Source of the DNA: an uncultured Bacilli bacterium
GTDB lineage: Bacteria > Bacillota_I > Bacilli_A > RFN20 > CAG-449
Assembly (NCBI GenBank): GCA_947627505.1
Contig: CANQWG010000012.1
Location: forward strand, 1 to 33,680
Reading direction: 5' to 3'
DNA: 33,680 nt
The first letter of the stretch is position 1; every line of letters begins with the position of its first letter. Below are positions 1 to 10,800 of the stretch, piece after piece. A program made the translations under genes and the position numbers. The notes under the pieces were generated by a model. The model ran no database searches and was not told the DNA's origin. It saw only the letters and a list, made by a program, of their open reading frames with translations.

Positions 1-165
1 TATTTATTTATAAATAAGTAATTTATCCAAAATATTCACTTATCCTAAATTTTATAGTGCTAAATCCTAAACACGGGCTTATGAATTAAAGGATGTTAAA
101 TACTATGCAATCGGTAAAAAAAGGCCATAAAAAATTTAAATTTCGAACTTTATAAGAATTTTATT

Positions 166-204
166 AATAAGCGGTTTGTCTAAATGTCAAACCGCTTATT
201 TTGT
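166..204. terminator. Strong hairpin, probable bidirectional intrinsic terminator at the left edge of the defence locus
   Basis: Perfect 13-bp stem AATAAGCGGTTTG (166-178) / CAAACCGCTTATT (188-200) with 9-nt loop, followed by TTTTG. Confidence 0.75.
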
Positions 205-306
205 TATCTTTACTAATAATATTTAAGCTTTTTTATTTTGACATGGATAGAATATTAGGATTTATTGCTTATTTCTGTTTTTTTGGTTGCAAAATGAAAT
301 TTTTTT

Positions 307-335
307 TTGACGAATTGATGCTCTGGTTGAATAAT
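307..335 (+). promoter_or_regulatory. Candidate sigma-A-like promoter upstream of the XRE gene
   Basis: TTGACG (307-312), 17-nt spacer, AATAAT (330-335). Confidence 0.35.
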
Positions 336-403
336 TAAAAATTATTATGTATATTAAAAATGATTAATTATAAAGGTTGATATTGTTAAACGGAGGAAAG
401 TCA

Positions 404-616
404 ATGCTTATCTCATACAACAAATTGTGGAAATTGATGATTGATAAAAACATTAATAAAACAAAGCTTCGCAAACAAGCAGGTATTTCATCGAACGCTA
501 TGGCAAAACTTGGAAAAAATGAATCTGTTCAAGTAGAGGTATTAGCGAAAATATGCAATTGCCTTGATTGTACGATGGATGAAATTATGGAAGTTTTTTC
601 TAAAGATAAAGAATAA
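404..616 (+). CDS. Small XRE/Cro-C1-type HTH regulator
   Basis: MLISYNKLWKLMIDKNINKTKLRKQAGISSNAMAKLGKNESVQVEVLAKICNCLDCTMDEIMEV fits the short Cro/C1-type HTH family. ATG at 404 is preceded by GGAGG; the track start at 377 is less likely. Confidence 0.85.
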   Translation: MLISYNKLWKLMIDKNINKTKLRKQAGISSNAMAKLGKNESVQVEVLAKICNCLDCTMDEIMEVFSKDKE

Positions 617-646
617 TCCCAAGGTTTAGCATAAGGCGTTATAGAA

Positions 647-3600
647 TTGTTAGAAAATATGGGAGATCGTATGGAACTAATAGATAATACATTAAAAACA
701 TTACGAGATGATATGGCAGGTGAAATAAAGAAAGGCAGTAAATTATCCATTGCGGCCGCTTGTTTTTCTATTTATGCATTTCAAGAGTTGAAAGAAAAAT
801 TACAAGATATAGATGAACTTCGTTTTATCTTTACATCACCTGCGTTTATTACGGAAAAAGCAAAAAAGGAAAAACGAGAGTTTTATATTCCGAGACTTAA
901 TCGAGAACGTAGTCTCTATGGTACAGAATTTGAAGTGAAACTGAAAAATGAACTTAATCAAAAAGCGATAGCAAAAGAATGCGCTGACTGGATAAGAAAA
1001 AAGGTCACTTTTAAATCGAATGTCACCAATGAAAATATGATGGGTTTTATCAACCTTGACGACAAAAACTATATGCCTATCAATGGATTTACTACTATTG
1101 ATTTGGGATGTGAAAAAGGAAATAATGCTTATTGCATGATTCAAAAAACAGGTATGCCTTATGCAAAAGCGTACATGGATATTTTTGAAAAACTTTGGAA
1201 CGATCAAAATAAACTTCAAGAAGTTACAGATGAAGTTATTGATAGTATTACAGTGGCATATAACGAAAATTCTCCCGATTTCATTTATTTTGTTACCCTT
1301 TACAATATCTTTAATGAATTTCTTGAAGATATATCTGAGGATTTGTTGCCTAATGAAGCATCTGGTTTTAAGGATAGTAAGATTTGGAATATGCTTTACA
1401 ATTTTCAAAGAGATGCAGCTCTTGCTATTATCAATAAGTTGGAAAAGTTTAACGGCTGTATTCTTGCTGATAGTGTAGGGTTAGGTAAAACTTTTACGGC
1501 TCTCGCCGTTATCAAGTATTATGAAAATAGAAATAAATCTGTCCTTGTCCTTTGCCCGAAAAAATTAGCCAACAACTGGAATACATATAAAGACAATTAT
1601 GTAAATAATCCTATTGCGGAAGATAGGCTTCGCTATGACGTCCTCTATCATACGGACTTAAACCGTACACAAGGAACTTCTAATGGCCTTGATTTAAGTA
1701 GGCTGAATTGGGGAAATTATGATCTAGTTGTAATAGACGAATCTCATAATTTTCGTAACGGAGGAAAAGTAATAGAAAATCCTGATGATGACGATAAGGA
1801 AAATAGATATGTAAAACTTTTAAAAAAAGTTATCCGTGCCGGTGTGAAAACAAAGGTTCTTATGTTATCTGCAACACCGGTTAATAATAAATTTCTTGAT
1901 TTGAAAAATCAACTTGCACTTGCCTATGAAGGCGATACTAATTTAATTGACGAAAAATTGAATACTTCTCGAACCATTGATGAGATATTTAAAAACGCTC
2001 AAAGAGCTTTTACTACTTGGAGCAAATGGAAACCGGAAGAAAGAACTACCGAAAATTTGCTTCGGATGTTAGACTTTGATTTCTTTGAAGTTCTTGATAG
2101 CGTGACGATTGCTCGCTCCCGCAAGCACATTCAAAAATATTATGATACTACAGACATTGGTAAATTTCCTACAAGATTAAAACCAATTTCTCTTCGTCCA
2201 CAACTTATTGATTTGAAATCGGCCATTAACTATAATGAGATATTTGAACAGTTAATGCTTCTAACTCTTACAATTTATACGCCATCTCATTTTATCTTAC
2301 CTAGTAGGATGGAAAAATATGCTGAAATTTTCAAAGATAACCGAGTAAATATTGGGTTTACACAAGCAAATCGTGAACAAGGTATTCAACGTTTAACAGC
2401 GATTAATTTAATGAAGCGCATGGAAAGTTCGGTATATTCGTTTAAACTTACGCTTAATAGAATAAAAGATTTAATTAGCAGCACACTTCAATCAATAGAT
2501 AATTATGACCATTCACAATCATTAACTTTTGAATTAACCGATATTTCAAACATCGATGAATTTGATGATGAGGATCAAAATAACGATGAAATCTTTTCTA
2601 TTGGAAAAAAGATTAAGATTGACATTGGTGATATGGATTATAAATCGTGGCGCGATAGTCTTGCAAAAGACGCTGAAATTTTAGAACTTCTTTCATTAAT
2701 GATTGAGGATATTACGCCTAAACATGACGCTAAACTTCAAGAACTTTTTAGGGTGATTAAAGATAAATTTGCACAGCCTATAAACGATAACAATAAAAAA
2801 ATTATTATTTTTACGGCTTTTACGGATACTGCAAAGTATTTATACGATAATGTGAGTGAATATGTTCTTTCTAATTATGGATTAAATACGGCGATGATTA
2901 CCGGATCGATCGAGGGTCGTACTACGGTTCCTAAGTTGCGCTGTGATTTAAATACAGTGTTGACGTGTTTTTCCCCGATTTCAAAGAACAAACAACTTCT
3001 TATGCCAAATGACAATACCGAAATAGATATTCTGATTGCAACGGATTGTATCTCTGAAGGACAAAATTTACAAGACTGCGACTATCTTATTAATTACGAT
3101 ATTCACTGGAATCCGGTACGAATTATTCAAAGATTTGGCCGTATTGATCGTATTGGGAGTCACAATCAATATATTCAACTTGTAAATTTTTGGCCGGATG
3201 TTTCACTTGATGATTATATCAATTTAAAAGCAAGAGTTGAAACTCGTATGAAAATCGTTAATTTGACAGCAACAGGTGATGACAACATTCTTAGTGATGA
3301 AGAAAAAACAGATTTGGAATATCGTAAAGCCCAGCTTAAGCGTTTGCAAGACGAAGTTGTGGACATCGAGGATATGACAAGTGGAATATCAATAATGGAT
3401 TTGGGATTAAATGAGTTTCGGTTGGATCTTTTAGAATATATGAAATATAACGATAATCTTGATAAGACTCCATTTGGGCTTCACGCCGTTGTGCCGGCAA
3501 ATGATGAAATGCCGGCGGGAGTTATTTATGTCTTGAAGAATCGATCAAACAATGTAAATATCAATAACCAAAATCGGTTACATCCGTTTTATATGGTGTA

Positions 3601-3919
3601 TATCTCTAATGAAGGTAAAGTGATATGCGATCATCTTTCACCTAAAGCAATGCTAGATAAGATGCGCTATCTATGCAAAGGTAAAAATGAACCTTATAAG
3701 GATCTTTGTAATAAGTTTAATCAAGAGACAAAAGACGGGAAGGATATGCACAAATTTTCAATTCTACTCGGTAATGCAATATCCTCTATTATAGAGATAA
3801 AAGAAGAAAGCGATATCGATTCGTTCCTTAGTGGTGGACGTGTTAGTTTTATCGACGCTACTATCAAAGGTTTGGATGACTTTGAACTTATTTGCTTTTT
3901 GGTTGTGAAGGAGAGATAA
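647..3919 (+). CDS. SNF2/DEAD-like helicase with degenerate PLD-like N-terminal region (defence-type 'helicase-related protein')
   Basis: Walker A LADSVGLGKT, Walker B VVIDESHNF, LSATPVNN, C-terminal helicase motif ATDCISEGQNLQDCDYLINYDIHWNPVRIIQRFGRIDRIG. N-terminus KLSIAAACFSIYAFQELKEKL..ELRFIFTSPAF resembles PLD-like helicase N-termini but lacks HKD. The actual start may be ATG 659 or 671. Confidence 0.88.
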   Translation: MLENMGDRMELIDNTLKTLRDDMAGEIKKGSKLSIAAACFSIYAFQELKEKLQDIDELRFIFTSPAFITEKAKKEKREFYIPRLNRERSLYGTEFEVKLKNELNQKAIAKECADWIRKKVTFKSNVTNENMMGFINLDDKNYMPINGFTTIDLGCEKGNNAYCMIQKTGMPYAKAYMDIFEKLWNDQNKLQEVTDEVIDSITVAYNENSPDFIYFVTLYNIFNEFLEDISEDLLPNEASGFKDSKIWNMLYNFQRDAALAIINKLEKFNGCILADSVGLGKTFTALAVIKYYENRNKSVLVLCPKKLANNWNTYKDNYVNNPIAEDRLRYDVLYHTDLNRTQGTSNGLDLSRLNWGNYDLVVIDESHNFRNGGKVIENPDDDDKENRYVKLLKKVIRAGVKTKVLMLSATPVNNKFLDLKNQLALAYEGDTNLIDEKLNTSRTIDEIFKNAQRAFTTWSKWKPEERTTENLLRMLDFDFFEVLDSVTIARSRKHIQKYYDTTDIGKFPTRLKPISLRPQLIDLKSAINYNEIFEQLMLLTLTIYTPSHFILPSRMEKYAEIFKDNRVNIGFTQANREQGIQRLTAINLMKRMESSVYSFKLTLNRIKDLISSTLQSIDNYDHSQSLTFELTDISNIDEFDDEDQNNDEIFSIGKKIKIDIGDMDYKSWRDSLAKDAEILELLSLMIEDITPKHDAKLQELFRVIKDKFAQPINDNNKKIIIFTAFTDTAKYLYDNVSEYVLSNYGLNTAMITGSIEGRTTVPKLRCDLNTVLTCFSPISKNKQLLMPNDNTEIDILIATDCISEGQNLQDCDYLINYDIHWNPVRIIQRFGRIDRIGSHNQYIQLVNFWPDVSLDDYINLKARVETRMKIVNLTATGDDNILSDEEKTDLEYRKAQLKRLQDEVVDIEDMTSGISIMDLGLNEFRLDLLEYMKYNDNLDKTPFGLHAVVPANDEMPAGVIYVLKNRSNNVNINNQNRLHPFYMVYISNEGKVICDHLSPKAMLDKMRYLCKGKNEPYKDLCNKFNQETKDGKDMHKFSILLGNAISSIIEIKEESDIDSFLSGGRVSFIDATIKGLDDFELICFLVVKER

Positions 3920-3922
3920 CTT

Positions 3923-4528
3923 ATGCTGGGATTACCAAAAGCGACGGAAGTAAATAAACAGCTTCCAAAAAGTGCGATTTATTCAAAGTTCAAAATGAAT
4001 ATGGCAGCCAAAGACCGAATTGATCGAGATATTTCACGAATTTACATCGCTAATGAAGTAACTGCATCAAAAATCAACTTGAAAGATGGAGCGGAAATAA
4101 AATCCTTTTTCGTAATGTCAGTACTGCTTAAACGTAAAGACTTTAATGAAAAAAATATGATTGCCCTTTCTAAGTTGATAATGCAAAATATCGTATTAGT
4201 TCCTGAATATAAAGGTGAAGGCAAAATAATGGTGTTTCGAAATGGAAACCTTTTACAGACCGAATGGCAACCAAAGGAAAAACTTTTGCTTGAAATCAAA
4301 GGTTTGAACCTTGATATGGTATGGGATAATATCATCATTCAAATAGGTGGATTGACTATAACATCGGGCAATACCATAGATGAACAAATAGATATTGAAG
4401 AGCAAAAAAACAAACTTCAAAAAGAGATTGATAAACTTGAAAAACTCGCACGAGTTGAAAAACAACCTAGAAAGAAGTTTGAGATGCACCGACAAATTTT
4501 GAAATTAAAGCAGGAGGAATCGGAATGA
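3923..4528 (+). CDS. DUF4391-like protein
   Basis: LGLPKATEVNKQLPKSAIYSKFKMNMAAKDRIDRDISRIYIANEVTASKINLKDG.. is typical of DUF4391 proteins encoded beside such helicases. 3-nt gap from the helicase. Confidence 0.7.
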   Translation: MLGLPKATEVNKQLPKSAIYSKFKMNMAAKDRIDRDISRIYIANEVTASKINLKDGAEIKSFFVMSVLLKRKDFNEKNMIALSKLIMQNIVLVPEYKGEGKIMVFRNGNLLQTEWQPKEKLLLEIKGLNLDMVWDNIIIQIGGLTITSGNTIDEQIDIEEQKNKLQKEIDKLEKLARVEKQPRKKFEMHRQILKLKQEESE

Positions 4529-4959
4529 ATGAAAAATTTTATGAACTCTGTTATAAAATCTTGCATCGGTATTTAAATCTTCCCGATGTGGCAGATACAT
4601 TTCGAAGCATACTAAAAGGAATAGATTACTTAAAAAAATTTCCATGGGATATAAATGATTTTTTATGTAAAAAAAATGAAATTATCTCTTATATTCAAGA
4701 TGTGCGCTGTAAAAATATAATTGATGGATATAACGAAAATCCATATTTATTAACTCCTGCACCATTTAGCAAAAAGCTTTCTGACACAAATCAAAATGAA
4801 TTATATTCGAATCTAATCGGAGAAATTCCAAGACTTATTCTTAAAGGAATGCATCAAGTTATTAAAAATTTATATAACATTAAAGATGATAATGAACTTA
4901 CAGAAGAATTAGTACAAGAAAACATTACTGTTTTAATGAAATACAAACTAGTAAAATAG
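4525..4959 (+). CDS. Hypothetical 144-aa protein in the defence operon
   Basis: ATGA overlap with the upstream stop, RBS AGGAGG, same strand and operon. No family recognised. Confidence 0.75.
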   Translation: MNEKFYELCYKILHRYLNLPDVADTFRSILKGIDYLKKFPWDINDFLCKKNEIISYIQDVRCKNIIDGYNENPYLLTPAPFSKKLSDTNQNELYSNLIGEIPRLILKGMHQVIKNLYNIKDDNELTEELVQENITVLMKYKLVK

Positions 4960-4973
4960 GGAGGATAAAGGCG

Positions 4974-6811
4974 ATGAATAAACTTAAAATGCAAACTATA
5001 AACAAAGCAGATGAGAATTTCAAGAGATTGACGGAAATGTTTCCGAATGCTATTACAGAAACGATAGATGAAAACGGCGAAGTTGTTCGTGCTATTGATA
5101 AAGATGTTCTTATGCAAGAAATCTCTTGCAAAGTAGTTGAAGGGCGCGAAGAACGTTATCAATTTACTTGGCCGGACAAGAGAAAATCTGTTCTGCTTGC
5201 AAATGCGCCTATTAACAAAACACTCCGTCCTTGTCGTGAAGAAAGCGTGAATTTTGACAACACCGAAAACCTTTATATTGAGGGTGATAATCTTGAAGTG
5301 TTAAAACTTTTGCAGGAAACTTATCTAGGCAAAATTAAAATGATATATATTGATCCACCTTATAATACGGGTAATGACTTTGTATATAATGATGATTTTA
5401 CACAAGGAAGCGAAGAATATTTGGAGAATAGCGGACAATATGACGATCAAGGCAATCGGTTATATCAGAATACAGAAAGTAATGGTAGATTTCATACTGA
5501 TTGGCTGAATATGATATATCCAAGGTTGAAACTAGCAAAAGATTTGCTTGGCGATGATGGGGTTATATTTATTAGTATTGACGATAATGAAGTAGAGAAT
5601 CTTAAAAAAGTATGCAACGAGATTTTCGGGGAAAGTAATTTTGTCGCACAATGTGTAAGAAAACGCAGAGAGAGTCAAGCGAACTTATCTAAGAATATTT
5701 CACCGATTCATGAGTATATTTTAATTTATGCAAAACAATATGGCGAAGTTTTAAATAAGGTTAATGCTAATATTGATATTTCAAACTATAAAAACCCAGA
5801 TAATGATCCTAGAGGTCCGTATGTTACAATGCCTTGTACCAATAAAGGCGGGTCCGTTTACAGCGTTACAACACCTACAGGTGTAGTTATCACCGAAGAG
5901 TGGAGATTTAAAAAAGAAACTTTTGACCAATTACTTTTGGAAAACAAGCTTATATTTCCGAAAAATGGTGATGGAAAACCGCGTTATAAACTATTTTTGT
6001 CAGAGAAAAAAGAAACGGGGCAACTTGCAAATACTTGGTTTGAAAATATATCATCGAATCAAGTGGCAACCAAAGAAATCAAAGAATTAATGGGTGGCCT
6101 ATTGTTTGACACTCCAAAACCAGTAGAACTGATAAAATATTGCGTCGAATTATCTTGTCATAAAGACTCTATTATCCTCGATTTTTCTCCGGCTCTGCTA
6201 CAACCGCTCATGCTGTTATGCAACTCAACGCCGAAGATGGAGGCAACCGAAAGTTTATTATGGTACAGCTTCCCGAAGTATGCGATGAAAAAAGTGAAGC
6301 CTATAAAGCAGGTTATAAGAATATTTGCGAAATCGGAAAAGAACGTATCCGTCGAGCAGGTAAAAAAATCAAGGATGAAAATCCACTTACAACGCAAGAT
6401 CTTGATATTGGATTCCGTGTTTTGAAGTGTGATACATCAAATATGAAAGATGTTTACTATAATCCCAAAGATATCGAAATTTCATTGTTTGAAAACGATG
6501 ATAACAATATCAAAGAAGATCGCACACCGGAAGATTTGCTGTTCCAAGTAATGCTCGATTTAGGAGTGTTGCTTTCTTCTAAAATTGAAGAAAAAGAAAT
6601 TGCCGGAAAGAAAGTATTTAATGTCGGTGATGGTTTCCTCATTGCTTGCTTTGATGAAAATGTAACAGAAGAAACGATAAAAGAAGTTGCTAAGCAAAAA
6701 CCATATTATTTTGTCATGCGAGATAGTTCTATGGCAAACGACAGCGTAGCTACCAACTTTGAGCAAATTTTTGCTACATATAGTCCGGATACGGTAAGGA
6801 AGGTGCTGTAA
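4974..6811 (+). pseudogene. mod: Type III restriction-modification DNA methyltransferase (Mod), beta-class, interrupted by a -1 nt frameshift at about 6182-6187
   Basis: ORF 4974-6425 carries YIDPPYNTGNDFVYNDDF and reads ..IILDFSPALLQPLML. ORF 6218-6811 continues the family C-terminus (MQLNAEDGGNRKFIMVQLPEVCDEKSEAYKAGYKNICEIGKERIRRA). Adding one T to the T5 run at 6182-6186 restores DFFSGSATTAHAVMQLNAEDGG and a 613-codon frame including stop. Confidence 0.88.
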
Positions 6812-7833
6812 TGGAAAATAAGATACAAAGTGAGATTCTTATTTATCAAACTGAAAAAGGAAATACAAAACTTGATGTACGTCTAGAAGATGAAACTGTT
6901 TGGTTAACGCAGGCACAACTAGTAGAACTTTATCAAACTACAAAGTCGAATGTAAGTGAACATATTAAGCATATCTTTGAAGATGGTGAATTGGATGAAA
7001 CATTAGTTGTTCGGAATTTCCGAACAACTGCTTCTGACGGAAAAAAATATAACACAAAATATTATAACTTAGACATGATAATTTCACTGGGATATCGTAT
7101 TCGTAGTATAACGGCAACGCATTTTAGAAAATGGGCGACAGAACGTTTAAAAGAATATATTATCAAAGGTTTCACAATGGATGATGAGCGTTTAAAAGGG
7201 AATGGCGGCGGACAATATTGGAAAGAGCTGCTTGCAAGAATTCGTGATATTCGCTCATCTGAAAAAGTACTTTATCGTCAAGTACTTGATCTTTACGCTA
7301 CAAGCGTTGATTACGATCCAAATAGTGAAATATCGATTGAATTTTTCAAAATTGTGCAGAACAAATTACATTATGCAGCTCATGGTCATACTGTTGCGGA
7401 AGTGATCTATGAACGAGCTGACGCTAATAAGCCATTTATGGGGATGAAAAGTTTTAAAGGAGATTTTCCGACTCTTGCCGATGCGAAGATTGCTAAAAAT
7501 TATCTTAATGAGGATGAACTAAAAGTGTTAGGTAATCTTGTTTCGGGATATTTTGATTTTGCAGAAATTCAAGCAATCCGAAAGCACCCGATGTATATGA
7601 AAGATTACATAGAGAATCTTGATTCTATTCTTTCCGCGACTGGCGAAAAACTTTTACTTAATGCTGAAAAAATCAGCCACCAAGAAGCTATAGATAAAGC
7701 AATAGCGGAATATAGAAAATATCAAGTGCAAACCCTTTCTCCTGTCGAAGAAGTGTATCTAGAAATGGTAAAAAATACAGAAAAGAGAATCAAAAAACTT
7801 ACGAAAAATAGTGAAAAAGGAGAGCAAAAGTGA
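6811..7833 (+). CDS. RhuM-family protein
   Basis: ILIYQTEKGNTKLDVRLEDETVWLTQAQLVELYQTTKSNVSEHIKHIFEDGELDE..VVRNFRTTASDGKKYNTKYYNLDMIISLGYRIRS is the typical RhuM core. TAATG overlap with mod. Confidence 0.88.
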   Translation: MENKIQSEILIYQTEKGNTKLDVRLEDETVWLTQAQLVELYQTTKSNVSEHIKHIFEDGELDETLVVRNFRTTASDGKKYNTKYYNLDMIISLGYRIRSITATHFRKWATERLKEYIIKGFTMDDERLKGNGGGQYWKELLARIRDIRSSEKVLYRQVLDLYATSVDYDPNSEISIEFFKIVQNKLHYAAHGHTVAEVIYERADANKPFMGMKSFKGDFPTLADAKIAKNYLNEDELKVLGNLVSGYFDFAEIQAIRKHPMYMKDYIENLDSILSATGEKLLLNAEKISHQEAIDKAIAEYRKYQVQTLSPVEEVYLEMVKNTEKRIKKLTKNSEKGEQK

Positions 7834-10800
7834 AATTCAATTTTAAAATACAACAGTATCAAACTGACGCTGTGAATGCAGTTGTTAAAGTTTTTGCCGG
7901 TCAGGGTTTTAGGGAAAAAATAAACTATATTCGTGATACTGGAAAACAGATTGCTAATGATCATCAGCAAACACAACTTATTTTCGATAATAATGAAAAA
8001 TACGATTGGTATGATCCGTTAAACGATACTGGCTATAAAAATGCACCTTTGGAACTTTCCGATGAAGAACTTTTACGTAATATTAAAAACCTGCAAATCG
8101 AAAATAATATTAAACAATCGGTTTCACTGAATAAAGAATTAGGGCAATGTTCTCTTGATATAGAGATGGAAACCGGTACTGGCAAAACATATGTGTATAT
8201 TAAGACGATGTTTGAACTAAACAAGCTGTACGGATGGAGCAAGTTTATTGTCGTTGTACCCTCCATCGCTATCCGTGAAGGAGTGAAAAAGTCATTTGAA
8301 ATCACGATAGACCATTTTATGGAATATTATGGTAAAAAAGCTCGTTTTTTCGTTTACAATAGTAGTAACTTATCACAGCTAGATAACTTTTCTCAAAGTT
8401 CCGGTATCAATGTGATGATTATTAACACGCAAGCTTTTGCTTCCTCTTTAAAGGAAGACGGAAAAAGTAAAGAAGCTCGTATTATTTATTCTAAACGAGA
8501 TGAATTTGGTTCCCGTCGTCCAATTGATGTAATCAAAGCAAATAGACCTATTATCATTTTGGATGAACCGCAAAAAATGGGTGGTGATGTCACACAAAAG
8601 GCACTTAAAAACTTTAATCCACTTTTTTCTCTTAATTACTCTGCTACTCACGCTAAACAACATAATCTCATATATGTGCTTGACGCTCTCGACGCTTTCA
8701 ACGAGCGCCTCGTGAAGAAAATTGAAGTAAAAGGTTTTGAAGTTAAAAATTTTCGAGGAACGGATGGCTACCTCTATTTAGAGGAAATTGTCCTTTCTTC
8801 AAAAAATCCGCCGATGGCAAAAATCGAACTTGAAATCGGATATAATAAGTCCATAAAACGTGAGAGGAGACTATTAGGTGTCGGGGATGATCTTTATTAT
8901 GTCTCGCAAAAGATGGAACAATACAAAGGGTTTACGATTTCCGAAGTAGATCAGTTGCGTGGAACTGTTACATTTACTAATGGTAATGTCATAGCTGTTG
9001 GGGAAATAGTAAACGATGTGTCTGAGAAAGATATGCGTCGTATTCAAATAAGAGAAACGATACTTTCTCATTTCGAAAAAGAAGAAAAGCTTTTTAATAT
9101 GGGAATTAAATCTTTGTCGTTATTTTTTATAGATGAAGTAGCTAAATATCGCCAATATGATGAAGATGGTAACGAGATATTAGGCGAATATGGAAAAATA
9201 TTTGAACAAGAATATATTAATGTTCTCAATGAGTACATCACCATATTTGATACACCTTATCAAAAATATCTTCGATCTACTTGTAGCGATGTTTCATCTG
9301 TACATAAAGGTTATTTCAGTATTGATAAAAAGACCGGCAGAAGTATTGATAGTCAATTAAAAAGAGGCAGTGAGTTTTCAGATGATATTTCTGCTTATGA
9401 TTTGATACTCAAAAACAAAGAACGTTTGCTGTCATTTGACGAACCTACAAGGTTTATCTTTTCTCACTCGGCGCTCCGTGAAGGTTGGGATAATCCCAAT
9501 GTGTTCCAAATTTGCACTTTGAAACATTCTGATAGTAATACCACAAAGCGTCAGGAAGTTGGTAGAGGACTGAGACTTTGTGTCAATCAATTCGGCAACC
9601 GAATGGATGTTGAAACTCTTGGAGACAGCGTTCACGACGTGAACCTCCTTACCGTAATTGCTAGTGAAAGTTATAAGACCTTTGTGTCTGATTTACAAAG
9701 TGACATCAAGGCGGTTCTTTATGATAGACCGACAGTAGCAACGAGTGAATATTTTGCTGGGAAATGTGTAAAAGTTGGTGATTGTTTCACTACTATTGAC
9801 GATAAAATTGCTAATAAACTTGAATATTATCTCATACAAAACAAGTATGTTGATATAGAACGCAAGGTGACAGATAAATATCGCGAAGATGTGGCAAACG
9901 GAACATTAGTACCACTTCCAGATGATCTTACTCCAATGGCAGAGGGTATTCATAAGCTTATTCAATCCGTCTATGACGACAGTATGTTGAAAAGTATGTT
10001 TACTGATGGTCACGAGTCTAAAATTATGGACAATCCGTTGAATGAAAATTTTGCTAAAAAAGAATTTCAGGCGCTTTGGAATGAAATCAATCGTAAGTAT
10101 GCCTATACAGTTAGCTTTGATAGTGAGGAACTGATAAAAAAAGCGATCGACTACATCGATCAGAAACTATTTGTTTCTGAATTACAATACACAACGACTA
10201 TCGGAAGGCAGAAAGACAAGATGAACGAAAATGAAATTGAAAACCTAACTTCGTTCAGCAACGAAAAAACGAGCACCCAAACGTTGAAACATACTGAAAC
10301 AAGCAACGTAAAATATGATCTTATTGGAAAAGTAGCGGAAGGTACTATTCTTACAAGAAAAACTGTAGCAAGGATATTGAAAGGAATTAGGAAAGATAAG
10401 CTTAAGATGTTTAGCTATAATCCTGAAGAATTTATATCAAAAATAATAAAACTCATTAAAGAGCAGAAAGCTACAATGATTGTTGAACACATTTCCTACA
10501 ATCAAATTGATGGAAAGTATGATAGCACGATTTTTACTGCTGAAAAAACTACAGTTAGATTTGATAAGGCATATCTTGCCAAAAAAGCGATTCAAGATTA
10601 TGTATTTATAGATGGAACGGCAGAAAATAGTATTGAAAGAAGATTCGCTAAAAGTTTAGATGCAGCTGATGAAGTTTGTGTCTATGCTAAGCTACCGAGA
10701 ACTTTCCAAATACCGACACCAGTGGGTAACTATTCCCCTGATTGGGCGATAGCTTTTTATGAAGGTAAAGTAAAACATATTTTCTTTATTGCTGAAACGA

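Noticed and set aside
836-1408. 190-aa minus-strand ORF
   Set aside because: Antisense to the clear helicase gene, Cys/Phe/Ile-rich composition typical of reverse-frame translation in AT-rich DNA.
1161-1478. 105-aa plus-strand ORF inside the helicase
   Set aside because: Alternative frame of a confidently coding region, no recognisable motif or RBS.
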